Source: Silene conica (taxonomy: Eukaryota; Streptophyta; Magnoliopsida; Caryophyllales; Caryophyllaceae). Taken from it: a stretch of 64,000 nt of DNA. Positions 45,994 through 59,092 of this stretch are shown piece after piece. Under the pieces are notes generated by a model, which was not told the DNA's origin, searched no databases, and worked only from the letters and a program-made list of their open reading frames with translations. The stretch's first letter is position 1, and each line of letters begins with the position of its first letter. The stretch lies in the NCBI GenBank assembly GCA_029255685.2, contig CM055315.2:45861705-45925704 (forward strand), written 5' to 3'. Position numbers and translations under genes: made by a program.

Positions 45994-48900
45994 ATTGGTA
46001 TCAGAGCATTACGGTTGTTGCATGCATGATCGGATTCATGATTTATGTTAAAATCGGTTTAACATATATATTTCGAATTTTCGAAATATTTTGTATTTAT
46101 TATGATAAATCACAAAATAATTTTGCATGTTAAAGTTTCTGATTCTAAAATGGTTTTAGGACATAAAAATAATTTTATGGATTTTTATTGTTCATTTTTA
46201 TATTTAATTGTATATTTTGTAGTTTAAATCGGTTTTAAACAACAATTAATGGGAAAAATAGCTAAAAATAGTTTCTGGCCGAGATTTTTTGATATGTTCT
46301 CACATGCATATTTAATATATTGTATATGATTTTTCGTAAGAAATGGAGTTAATATGCATGGATTATGAATTTTATGAGATAAATAGTCATAATATGAGTT
46401 AAAATGGGTATATAAGGTTATATTTCGAATTTGACCTTAAAAATTTTATGAGAAGTCACATGCAATATATAAAATACCTGTATAAATTTTCGGATTTATT
46501 GGACTTGTATTGCATGATTAATGATTTTTATAGTAAAAATCGGATTAATAGTGACTCAAATTCGACTTTAATAGTTATAGTTGGAATTTTGCCATAAAAA
46601 CTTTACAAAATGTCACATGCAATATTTACAGTATGTATGTAAGTTTTGGGAATTTATTCTCAAGTGATGCATGATTTATGATTTTAATGGTTAAAATCGG
46701 ATAAATAGTGACTTATTGTGTTAAAAATAGTTAATCTTAATATTATGGCATGAAATTTTACCCATAGATGTCTTATATGATAGGAACATCAGATCTAAAA
46801 GTTGGATATCAAAAAGTTTCTGTTTTTATGATTATTAATTTTTTAATGAGTTAATTAGCTAATAATCGTAATTTATGAGTCGTAAAAATAAAATTTCGAG
46901 CATGGTCTGAAATTTTTGGTCATTTTCAGGTTCTAATATATATTTTAGCATGACTAAAAATTTATGGCAAATTATTGCAAGTTTTTATAATTTAAATCGG
47001 ATTTTAAACCATAAAAACGGCTTTTATACGATTTATTTGAGAAATTAACCATAAACATATGCACAAGGCCATTTTATTAATTTCTGAATTTTTAGAAAAT
47101 TTCCAGAAAATTTAAAATCTTTGAATTTTAAATTTCGAATTTTATTGACTCATTTGGCCGTATTTTGTTTATTTTTCCCGAAAATACAAGTAATTTATGA
47201 ACAATAATGCAAAATCAAGTTAGATCATGATCAAATATTAGTAGAGACTAAACATTGATTCCTAAAGTAAGTTAGGATGATTAACTTGGACATAAATGAG
47301 ATTTATGTAATTTTGGATGATTTTAATAGTTAAAATCGCGCATATCCGTAAAAACCGTAAACAAATATGAGATATTTGCTCCCATAAGGCGATTTGGCAT
47401 TAAAAATTGAGCATGTGCATACATATTTTATTTATTGCAATTTATTTAATATGAATGTCATATTTTGAATGTTATTTATATAATTTGGAATTATGTAATT
47501 TTCTTAGTATGGCCTTAGTTTTAATCAATATTACCCGTAATGAAAGGGAATATTGATTCGGTTGTAATTTATGTGATCTCGTATCACGGGTTTGTAATTT
47601 AAATTTTCAATTTTACAATAGAATAGTTTTATTATTTTATTGTAATTCCGGAGATCCAAAAGACGGTGCCATACGGAAAGGAGTTCCGACAAGACGGTGT
47701 TTTCTTGGATGGCGTGCCAATAAAGTTCAAGGGACCATGGAGTTGGTTTCCGAATTTGTAATAGTTAATTAGTTTTTACTATTACTAGGAAGGCCATACT
47801 AGGATTTTATTGCTTTATTGCTTTTACTTTTGCATTTTAATATGTTTGCATGCATAGCCAAATCGCCATAAACATGCATACTAGTTTAGATCGTTGAAAA
47901 CGACCGTGTCAATTATAATTATCGAGTTCACCGATTTGATTCGCTTAAAGGAGATAGATAATAAATTGACAAAACCTCTATATTTAACGAAACAATTGAG
48001 AATTAGCCTTACCAAATAGTAGAACCCATGAGCTTCTATTTCGTGGGGTGGTGCTAGTCCAGTGGGCAGTACGAACCCCATTACGTAGGATAAGTGGGGC
48101 AATGAGGTGGATTCAGTCCAGTGGGCGGATCGCATCTCGATGCAATTGAAATTTGGTTTGTACTCAACGGAAGTGTAGAGGACCAGTGGTCAATGTGTTC
48201 CGGGCTAAGATGAATACATAATGATTTGTCATCAACCAAGAGTTCTATGGTAGAACCGGTTTATTTTAACCCACCAAACCATATTGTTGGGTCGGAGTTC
48301 CAGTGGTTCACGATTTCGGTGGTATGGGTTTGGGTCTTGGAATCATTTATAAAATTGGATAGAGGTCATTTTATAGATGCTTTAACTTGTTAAAATATTT
48401 ACAAGTTGAATCAAAATGATGAATGTTTGTTTTTCCTAAATTTGTTGTTTTATAATTGTTCATTTTTACTCCTATATAATATCATTCGATTGTAACCAAT
48501 ATCTCCGCTAAACATCTTATACTATATCGACAAATAGAATCTCTTTCTCCTCACTGAAAACCGTGTCTTTGGTTATGAACAAAGTCCATAGGAATTATTC
48601 TATTCCATAGAATTTGATAGGAAGGTCCTATGCAAACATAAGATTAACATCTTAAAATTCCTATTAGACCATTATGATTTCTTATAAAGAAACTTAAATA
48701 GAAGTGATTTTAGTAAAAAAGTGTTGTTTAAATCTTCTATTCATACATGGTTCTAAAATCTTATTGCTCATTTTAATAACTTATCGTCTAAAACTTAAGG
48801 GTTAAGAACGAAGTTAATATAAATTGGTAAATTGATTTGAGAAAATCATTATAACCAATATCACCTCACTTCATAGATATTAACTCCTATGAGGAATTAA

Positions 48901-51900
48901 TTTGGAATTAATTGAAGAAAAGGTCTTCTTCAATAATAAATTCTTAAAGTGAGTGGGAGCTATGGGAAGACCAAATTTTCTTAAGTAGTTAAGAATAGAA
49001 CGAGGTTGAGAGAAAATCGTGTAAGACACGAAGTTAGAAACTACTCCAAATTGTAAAGTCTAAGGATGTTGGAAGTATGACTCCAACATATTTCTTAGGT
49101 AATACTTATGACATTGAGTTTTCATTCTACATTATTTGTATATGAGTGCAAATTGGTGAATCATGTTAGTAATTCCTTTTTCATGTGATTGAAGTATGAT
49201 AAAGGAATGACAAAACCCGCTAATCTAAATGGGTATTTAGAGGAGGATGTGTTAATAACACAATCCGAGGGTTCTTGTGAATCCTATCGTCCTAACATGA
49301 AGAAAATCGTATGACGATTTGTCAAGAATGATAAACGTAAATGGAACTAAAGTAGTTGCCACTTCATCTAATATGACATTTACATGTCATATTATGCTTA
49401 AGCAAGTTTTGGATTTAGAGTAATACACAAATAATAGTTATTATGTACAATTATCTCTAAATATAATTTGAGTTTTGCATAAAAGGTAAAAGTTTTATCA
49501 TTACGCAATTGAAACAAATGTTGTACTCAATGTTACCATGAATTGGTTCATGGTTAAGCCATACGAATCAAGGTAATTATATTCCAAAACTAAGGTGGAA
49601 ATGTCATATGTACCCTAAAACTCTAGTTGGTGCCCCAAAATTTTTCCATCATTACTCGATTGAAAGTCGCATTTGAGGTTAGGAATCTCATGGGTTATGC
49701 GAATCTTGCATTCAAAGCAAGTCATTCACCCTATAAACACTTTATGGTGTGTAAGTGAGTGAAATTTCAAATCTTGAAAGATATTTTAATTCTTCGACTG
49801 AGGAAATTAATGCGCAAGAAATTCACGTTGAGAATGTTGTGCATTGGCTCAAGAAGATGTTCTTGGAATTAGATAATGATCTAATTAAGCCTAGTAATTT
49901 ACACCAAATAGATTGTGATAAAGTATCACAAGTTTACTTTCGTAAGCACGTTTATAAAATGCGCGAAAAAGTAATATTGAATCATATGAGATATGATTAA
50001 ATCTTTACAATTGAGTGGGAGTTACTTTCTATTCCGATTTTGTCGAGCATTTATTTTTCCGCTATGTCATAAAGCATGGGCATACAAGTCATATGAGATA
50101 TGAATAGGCAAGGTGCCTAAGTTGTAGCCTATTTCGAATGACAATTTTTCCTATATGATCATAAGAACAAAAGGTTTATGGCTCATGATGCTGTCTATAA
50201 AGAAAGGAGGATTATTTCTTTTAGACAGAGTGGGAGAAATTATTATAGAGCCACAATTTCAGTATGATGCAATAGGAAAATGTTCTTCCTAGTTGAGATA
50301 AGTGGAAATTTCATTCGAAAATTAAGTTGACGAATGTAATGTTGTCTTCTTAGTGCAACGAACTTGTAACTTGTATAAATGCTTTATTTAGTTTCGACTC
50401 TACCTGAATCCGAAATAGCTCAGTTGATTGGTGGAAAGGGTTTCGCACGCAACAACGGATCTATATTAAAATCGGATCAAATAATGTTGTTGGATTTTAA
50501 AATCATCTACGATAAGTTTTTGAAAATCACAACTATCCTAAGAAAGGATGAGAAGAGTTGAATTAGATAAATTGGTGGCAAAGAGTTTTCCACGCAATAA
50601 CATGGCTTCGAGTTCAAATATTTGGACATGTTGGATTTTAAAAGTCATCGTGTATGAGCTTGGTAAAATCGCAACTATCCTAAAAGGGAAATGTCAAAAG
50701 GTTGAATTCTTTATTTTTATCATGTGATAAGCATTTTCTTGAAAGTCAAGAAGTTATGTTTATACATGAAGTTTAGTGGGAGTAAAGTTATGTCTATAGT
50801 CTTACATGAATGTGACATGTTGATCATTATAAATGATAAAGATCATTCTGAATGATAAAGACTTGTAAAAGGAATAAATACATCACTAGGATATCCTATT
50901 AATAGATATTAGCGTATAAGTATATATTCTTATGTCGATAAGAATAAGGGTAAGTTCAAATGTTTTGAACTATAGAAATTGAATCCACATGCTTCCGTTG
51001 CAGGATCAATTCTTTACGCTAAGATGTGTTACCATTATCAAACTTCGTATACTTGGAGTATGACGAAATGTTACAAATCGAATTTGGAGAGAAATCTCTA
51101 TGTGTAGCCATATAGTTCATCAAACACTACTGAATAAGTACTAAAAGGATGAAGCTAAATGTTTGGATATTTCATTGGTTTAATGTGCAAAGAGTTGCAC
51201 AATACCATGTTCAAAACACATATGGATGGTTAGAGAACCATTTTGACTACAATCATAAAGGAAGAAATCTGTTAGAATTATTCTAGACAGTAGAACAATG
51301 AAGGTATTCAACAAATATGAGTACACTTATATCTATGAGATATAATAGAGGGAAGAGTCTCTCAGACACTGTGAAAACAGTGGGAGCTATTCTATTGTTA
51401 GAAAGCTTATGTCTAGATATGGATCAAGACACGTACTCGTAAGGTTAGCATAATGAGATTATGCATAACCAAGGGAAATTATAGTAAGGTTATGTAAAGC
51501 ACAAAAGTTGTTAAGGCTTACTAACCAAAGGCCTTCTTATAGGCTTAACATGATAAATCATGTCATTTCAATTGAGTTGAGATGTAATACTATACAAGTA
51601 TGAATTATAGATTATGTAGTAACTGATATGACATCAATTTTACATATGTGATAATGCATTCATCATTTGAGTTATTTATAACTCACCCCAGGTCATGTCA
51701 TATTCAAATGGGATGGTAAGACCATATTGAACCCCATTAAAGTGAATTGAATTATCATGACCTCGCCCCTAGTTGCTTAAGTGAGGTGACATCTCAATGC
51801 AACCGGATGTGTGATGCGATTGATGGCGAGTTCAATTGCCATAGAGTCATACGGGATGACTAATCGATCACCTAGGCATAGACATGCATGTTAAGATACA

Positions 51901-52403
51901 TTTGCCGGGCTAATGACCGCTGATAGAGCTCTGGCGTACTCTTGTTAAAAGACTGCCTGGTCGTGGCGGGAGCATCTATCGTGTTTCACATGAGTCAGTT
52001 CTTGGACTAATGACCGTTCTCTAAGGTGGCATAGTTTTCATATTGACTTTGATTTATGTCCAAAAACCTTCGTAACTGGGGTTTATAAGGACATATTTTG
52101 GGTTATGATGGACTATGGCCAGCCGGAAGGAATAGGTCGATTAGGAATTGTCCACCCCTTGTCAAGGTTAAACAATATCTCTAGGCCACTCGAGGAGAAT
52201 AATAACTAGAAATGCGTGGCCACACTCGGAAGGTATCTATGGTAGATAATTCCGGTCAGTAGTTATAACTCCAGATCGAGAAAAACCACTCTAGATTTAA
52301 ATCAATTGCGGGCACGACCTGAGAGGACGCCATGCATTGAGTGGGAGATAGTAATGGGGCAAGAGAATTGGTAACACACACTTGTCTCGGACAAGTGGGA
52401 GAT
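45994..52403 (+). mobile_element. interior of the nested copia element, noncoding
   Basis: 6.4 kb without a gene I can support. The AGTGGGAG purine motif occurs at 48952, 50014, 50229, 50775, 51379 and 52340 before the real tract at 52394. A diverged direct repeat lies at 50425-50706. The last 760 bp (51640-52403) hold the noncoding domain shared with the other copia elements, and a stem-loop (52380-52396) precedes the polypurine tract. Faint pol-like scraps may exist but I cannot support them. Confidence 0.75.
50425..50706 (+). repeat. diverged two-copy direct repeat
   Basis: Two units of about 138 bp (50425-50563 and 50569-50706) share ATTGGTGG, TGTTGGATTTTAAAA and AACTATCCTA blocks in the same order. 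Confidence 0.65.
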
Positions 52404-53688
52404 TGTTGGAGGAAGTGTCCTCGACAATAGTGTGTTGACATAATTAAAACTCATTTGAATGAAACACAACTGGGAGTGTTACTCTTTTAAAGTCGACTGA
52501 TCAACATTTACCGGTAATGATTGGCTGTCTAGAGTTTGACATTATCGTCATATGATGGTGGTGATCAGTTGATCCCTTAAGGTCATATCTTTAGGGAATT
52601 CCGTCTCAATGGAATAATTAATTAATATTGTATTGGATACGAATTAATTAATAACTAGAAATTTGGAAATAATTTTATATGACGAATATTTTTATAATGG
52701 GATTATAATAATAATAGTCATGGTAATAAAATCGTTTTATTACTCGGTTTTATTTATTCGTTTGGGAAACGATTAAATTGAGAATGAACACGGTTGATCA
52801 TAAAATTACAAAGAGTTGTAATTAAATTATGACATTACATTTTTATACAATAATAATTTCGAAATTATTAGTGCAAATATTTAAATGTAATAAATTTGTG
52901 AATTATGAATTTTAATAGTTAAAATTGCACAATTAACAAATTGGGTCATGTGTTATGGGACATGTATGACATGTTACAAATTAACACAATTGACAAAGAT
53001 AAAATGGGTCCATATTAGACCACATTTCAGCCGTGTATAATGGGAATAATTGAGGTTGTGTGTGTGCATTGTGATGGAGTGTGTAAGTGGATGTGTAAGA
53101 GTGTGTAAGGCATCTTATGAGCTTTATGTAAGAGCACAAGAGGCATGCATAGGCCATCTTGGCTTATGTTGGCCGGCCAAGGGTGAGCAAGTGAGCTCAC
53201 ATTTGCTCTTTAAATACACCAACACACACCTCATATCATCACAAGTTTTGGCCAAGTCTTTAGTTGATGGTTGTTCATCCAACACACTACAAACCTCATT
53301 CTCAATGATTCCTTAGCTAAAATAGTTTTTACTAAGGAAATAATTATTTCCATACTAATAATATTAAGAGTAATATTATTATTATTATTTCTAGTATACT
53401 AATACTAATTTTCTAGTAACAAAATTAGTAATAGTTTGAGATCAGGTCCTTGATACGCACCTTTAGGAGACGATTTTTGTTAGATCGTTTAAGGGTAATT
53501 TCGGTGGCTTGAAGACTCAAATAATAGGTGATTATTGAGTATAAACCTTCTAAAACCAATGTAAGGACTATCTCATCTTATGATATCATCTTGCATGCAT
53601 AAGATCTAATTAAGTTTTATGACTAAACTTAAATAAATTAAACTCACATTAGATTTGAGTATAATATAAGGGAACTTAGTTTCCAACA
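52404..53688 (+). mobile_element. 3' LTR of the nested copia element
   Basis: 1,285 bp, nearly identical to 44709-45993. Starts TGTTGGAGGAAG, ends GTTTCCAACA, followed by AGGAA and the rest of the host LTR. Confidence 0.9.
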
Positions 53689-53693
53689 AGGAA

Positions 53694-54059
53694 CTAATAG
53701 CATAGGCCGAAAGGAGCTATTAGGTAGCATAGACCTAAAAAGATATGTTACACCCCCTTACGCGACTGCAATACATGTTGACTTTAGGATTTATATTACC
53801 TTAGCTAATTATTACCCCAAACATCCTAGCATCCCTTTTTATTATATTTTATTCTCATCTTTTAATTCTTGTTTTATTTTTAATCTTTGCCTTAGATATA
53901 GTAATCAACCAATCAAACCCCCAAATTTGTTATCTTTAAACATTAACATTCAACAATAAACATTCTCCACCTCCTTGTGGTTCGACCCTGACTTTCACTA
54001 TCTATTGTTAAAGTTAGGAATTATTAATTTATCTTTGGTACCCTCAACGACGGGCATCA
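53694..54059 (+). mobile_element. 5' LTR of gag-protease copy 2, right piece
   Basis: 366 bp completing the LTR, ending CGACGGGCATCA, five bases before the tRNA-Asp primer site. Confidence 0.9.
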
Positions 54060-54181
54060 AATTTTGGCGCCGTTGCCGGGGAGGTGACGCCAGTGTTTAT
54101 TGTTTTTGTTTTTGTTTCTCTTTGTTTAAGGAACTTTTCGTTCCTTAAACCTTCTCACCGTTTTCTTGTAGTTTCCATCTT

Positions 54182-57058
54182 ATGCGCAGGTCAGTTCAAG
54201 GAGAACTCTTACCACTGGACCACGAGCTAGAGAGGACTCTTAGAGAAAGGAGAAAGCAACTTCTAGCAAATCAGGAAGGAGGATCACCATCTTCCTTATT
54301 TCAAGAAGACCTTTTCGAACAACCATCTTTACCATCTTTACCAAAAACACCACCTTCACAACCAAATTCACCCAACAATCCACCTTCACCAAAAACACCA
54401 CCTTTTACCTACTTTCCAGTTTTCCCTAAAGAAGAAGAGAATATGGCAGAAGAAGCTACTATTGCCAGTCACTCCATGCCTCAGGCAAAGGACCTATACA
54501 AAGGGTTCACTTTACCTGCAGGTACTGGGAAGCCATTCGAGGCCAAGCCTGCCTACATTACTATGGTTGAAAGAAACCAATTTGGAGGCTCGGCCAATGA
54601 GGATGCTGCAAAGCATATCGAAATCTTCACAGATTACATATGCTCTATTGCACCCCCAGAAGGAGTAACGCAGGACCAGATTAAGCAAACCATGTTTATC
54701 TTCTCCCTTAGGGACTCTGCGAGAGAGTGGTACAGAGATCTTGACCGCACTGCTGCGGGAGTCACAGATTGGAACACCCTAGCCTTAGCATTCTACAGGA
54801 AATACTATTCTGCATCAAAGACTAATGCTTTAAGAGCACAGATTACAAATCTCAAGCAAGGCCCCAATGAAGATTTTAGTGAGGCGTGGGACAGGTTCAA
54901 GAGACTTGTTCGATCCATACCACATCACGGATTCGAACAATGGTTTCTTTGCAACCAGTTCTACAATGGCCTCTACGATGACAACATGGCCTATCTAGAT
55001 GCTGCAGCTAATGGGAGATTCCAAGATAATTCAGGAGAGACTAAGGCTCTCAAATTGATAGAAGATGTTGCTGTACACCGTGCTGAGCTTGGCACTTCCA
55101 GAGGAAATCAAAGGAAATCTGAATACAACCTATCAGCAATTGAGGCCTTGACAGCCAAGTTGGAAAAATTTGAGGCTGGAGGAAAATTCGATCTAGGGGG
55201 TGGAATAAGGGCGGTATTTATCAGGTGAACGCCGTTCAAGACGGACCCTTTGCTTGTGAGAGGTGCGGTGGAGAAGGGCACGTGTCAAAATTCTGTACTT
55301 CATCCAATGAAACATGTGCCGCTTTTCAACATTATCGTGGGAACAACTTCTATGACCCGAATAATAATAATGTCCATCCCAACCTAAGGTGGACAAGCAA
55401 GAATGTTCTTAACCCACAACATATGCAACCTCAGCAAAATTCCACATATATTCCCCCACATAAGCAAGGTTTTCAAAAACCACCCTTCAACCCTCAACCA
55501 CCTTCTAATCCACCACCCAACACAGAAACCCTTATCCAAAATCTTATTGGGTTGGTTCAGAAGTAGTCACAGGCTAGAGAGGCAGGGATGAAGATGTTAG
55601 AGTCTCAGATTGCTCAAATCGCGAGCAAGAATGATACTAGGGCTCCGGGTCAACTTCCGACCAAACCGGACCAGAAAAAAGAGAGTCTAAACGTCGTATC
55701 CTTAAGAAGTGGAGCCAAAGTGGGGGTTGAGAAAGAAAAACAGAAGAATATCAGAAAGAGTGGTCGACCGACCGATGATCCAGGTCGACCGACCACAAAA
55801 CAGAATCCGGAAATTTCCGCTGAACAGGAGGGCGGTCGACCGACCGAAGCTGATGGTCGACCGACCGCCGAGGCAGAGCCAGAGACTCCTTTTCGTCCAG
55901 AATTGCCAGATAACTTACGGGATTTTCTTTTTAGGGGTGATAATACCCCTAGGTTTCTGAAAAGGGCTGCAAATACTGAGTCTTCAGCCGCTCCTTTCCC
56001 AGAAAGACTTGTACCTTCGAAGGATCAGGAATCTTTTGACAAATTTAAGGATGTGATTCGTTCATTAAATGTTCAAGTCCCTTTTCAAGAATTAGTTCAA
56101 CAAGTTCCTTCCTATCTTAAATTTATGAGACAACTTTTGTCAAGAAAGAGGTATCTAAAAAAGGTTGAGTCGGTGGCCCTCACTGAAGAGTCATCTAGCT
56201 TTTTATCACATGTCATTGCCCCTCACAAATTAGAAGAACCTGGTAGTTTTTCTGTCCCCTGCAATATATAGGAACCTCCCAGTTAAGAAGGCTCTATGCA
56301 ACTTAGGTGCTAGTATAAGTGTCATGCCCCTAAGCGTTGCCTTAAAACTAGGAATGACCGAATTTGCAGTGACCAGTATGACAGTCCAGATGGCAGATCG
56401 TACATCTATGGAACCTATAGGGGTGTTGGAAAACATCCCTGTGCGTATTGACAGGTTTTTCTTCCCAGTTGACTTCGTACTTTTGGACATCCCAGAGGAT
56501 GCCCATATACCTATAATTCTAGGAAGACCTTTCCTTCACACCGCAGGTGCCATTATAGATGTAGGCACTGGGACTTTGACCTTTAAAGTAGGAAAGCATT
56601 CTATTATTTATGGCCTATCTTATAGGAAAAAGGATGCTATGACCCCCATTACATGTAATGCTATCACTTCTGAAAAGAAGTATGAGGTCATCACTACTTC
56701 TCCTACTTTAGTACCTGTTCCTGTATCTGTTTTTACACCTCCGCCCCAGATTGGGAGCAATATGGAGGACACTTCTATTGTGGATAATGCAGGAATTGGT
56801 TTGGGGAAACCCAAAGTAGAGAAAGTCATAGTCCAAAGAGGAGGAATGGGATGTCTAAGCTATAAAGAAGATGAGGACCCAGACGCCGTGGATCGAGAGG
56901 AGAAGAAGAAGAGGAGGCAAGCTCAAGAGGAGAGACCGTCGCATATGCTTTGCGACGGCGGAGAGAGGAAGTGTTTTGTTACTCAAACAAACACTGTGGA
57001 GACTACGGCATGCCGTCAAAGGCCGTGGTCGGATATTTTCCGCATCTTCAGCGGATAG
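54182..57058 (+). pseudogene. gag-protease coding region, gypsy copy 2, broken
   Basis: Same order of parts as in copy 1: gag start LLPLDHELERTLRERR, Pro-rich linker, capsid domain, CCHC knuckle (CERCGGEGHVSKFC), Pro-rich spacer with in-frame GRPT repeats written by four copies of the 12-bp motif (55762, 55783, 55834, 55855), then retropepsin with ILGRPFLHTAGAIIDV. It ends at the same place as copy 1, right after the protease, which shows that the lack of pol belongs to the family. The region is broken (about three to four breaks). Confidence 0.88.
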
Positions 57059-59092
57059 TTTTAAGTTTCAGTTTTAAAGACAATTTATTTTTGTTGTGTG
57101 AGACTTTTTATTTTAGTATGTTCGTAGTTTTAGAACTTTATGCTTGCGTAGTTGAAAATTTTAGACTTGTTTCTGGTATCTCGCGCATTTGCGGGCGCAT
57201 ACACTTTTCTTGCTTTTTCAGGTTCTACGAAGAAAAGAAGACCGCCGGGACACAGCGGTCGACCGACCAGATACACCAGTCGGTCGACCTAGTCGCCGTA
57301 TTGCTGAAACTTTCTGTAGTTTGCAGGAAGGTCGGTCGACCTGTTATCTGGGTCGGTCGACCTTCTGTCCGTCGCAGTCTTTCGTTTCTTTCTCGGGAAC
57401 CGTGCAACCGTCTTTGGTACTTTAGTGGCACTGCTGGCCATCAAAACCTCCCAGCTTACGCTGGTTTGGGGAGGTTTTTTCTCATACATCTATTTACCCA
57501 GTGAGTTCGTTCCAGTTTTTCCTTAGTTTATTTATTTATTTTTATTTTTTTTTATTCGCATCTTTTCTTTAATTTTCTGAAACCTTTTTCTTAGACTAAT
57601 GCACAATGGGGACATTGTGCGGGTTGGTTTGGGGAATGGTTTCGTGTCACATGCATTGCATTCTGTCACACGTTTATTGCATTTCTGTCTTGCATTGTTC
57701 TTTTCTTTATTTTCCTTATATATACAAAAATCCAAAAAAATAGAAAAATTTCAAAAAAATTCCAAAAAAATGCACGTTTATTTTAGCATATAGGTCGAGT
57801 CGGAACGAAAGTATTTCAAGGATGATTTAGCTATCTTACATGTTTATGCCTTTACCTTGCCTTGTCAACTTGTTTTAGTATAAGACTCTTTCGCATATCT
57901 ACGAGTTTTTGTCAACTTGCATATCTTGAGACTTGACTTATACCTTGGCAACCTACTATACATTCTGAGTTTTAGAGCCTTATTCCTGGTTTCATTCTTA
58001 AACCAGTTGTCTAGGATGTGAGTAGTACTCCCCTTGGAACATGTTACATCAATATGCATAAACATGAATTTGAATTGCTATATACTTGTTTTACTATCTC
58101 GTTTTGTGAGTCTTGATACGTGCATTTGGGATCCTTTTTTTCATATTTACCCATAAGCTTCACATAGCCAAAATTGCCTTTTTATTCCCCCAAAACTACA
58201 TCCCATACTCAGCCTACCCTTCCAAGCTAGTATTTGTGGTCTTTGGATTATTTTTTGAGGCATCTTGGTTTGTATGCTATCTTGAACAAAAAGAGAAAAG
58301 AAAGAAAGTAAGAAAGAAAAAAAAAGGGGAACATAAAAATTCAGAAAAAGAAAGAAAGAAAAAGAAAAACGAAAAAAGGTCAGAAACATATAAAAATCAG
58401 TCGACCGACCACTTTCATTGGTCGGCCGACCGCCTGTCAGCACCAAAAATCAAAATTTCGTTCCAAAATCCCTTCCTTTTATTTGTTATCACTCCCGTGC
58501 TTCATTCAAAAAAAAATATTGGGGAGTCATTTCTTATATTCAATGTGAGAGTTGTGCCACAAAAAGAGCACTTTCTTAATAACAAAAGTTGTGAAATATG
58601 TTGATGGAAACCGGTTCTACTAGTTTGGCTACTAACCCCACAAATCCAAAAACATCTTAACCACTTTCACCTTTTACCTCACATATCTTTCATACCTCAT
58701 TTGCATGTATCTAGGCCACTTAAATGAGATTGTTATACAAAGTTGTAGAATTCTTGTTCATGTTAGATTGCAGGCATGTTTCCATGGGTCGCAGTTAGGT
58801 GAGTGTGATTACAAATTTACTTCTTTCTATCTTTTACATATACTCACCCTTTGCTACATGAGTGTCTCGAGCGTACCGCGAGAGTCCATAGTATAAAGTC
58901 TCTACAGTTTCTAGTATTGCAAGTTTGACGACACCATAACTAGTTTGCATGATTTGACTACTTTCTCATTTTGTACTTGGCATTGGTTTAGGCTAACATG
59001 TAAATTTCGCTCTGAGATTGAAATCGTTCCATTAAGTTAAGATCGAGTCTACTTCTTGCTTGAGGGCAAGCAAGGGTTTGGTTTGGGGAATT
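57059..59092 (+). mobile_element. 3' noncoding region of gag-protease copy 2
   Basis: About 2 kb with no gene, parallel to 28986-31017: motif pairs at 57257/57278, 57330/57351 and 58399/58420, the inverted repeat at 57443-57478, an internal stem-loop and purine tract near 57601-57640, a purine-rich tract at about 58288-58380, and the terminal stem-loop (arms CTTGCTTG/CAAGCAAG) with the polypurine tract before 59093. Confidence 0.8.

Larger units (their letters stand above)
44709..53688 (+). mobile_element. copia element without recognisable genes (non-autonomous)
   Basis: 8,980 bp inserted in the 5' LTR of gag-protease copy 2; the flanks AGGAT and AGGAA give an almost perfect 5-bp duplication. 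LTRs of 1,285 bp at 44709-45993 and 52404-53688 differ at about four sites (0.3%), so insertion is probably within the last 0.1-0.3 million years. A tRNA-Met-like primer site (TTGGTATCAGAGC) follows at 45995. The polypurine tract AAGTGGGAGAT precedes 52404. The interior is AT-rich and holds no frame longer than 81 codons, in spite of its youth, so the family itself lacks coding. Confidence 0.9.

Noticed and set aside
49755-50561. Short frames (81 and 60 codons) as possible gag or pol remains
   Set aside because: No motif supports this, and one overlaps a direct repeat.
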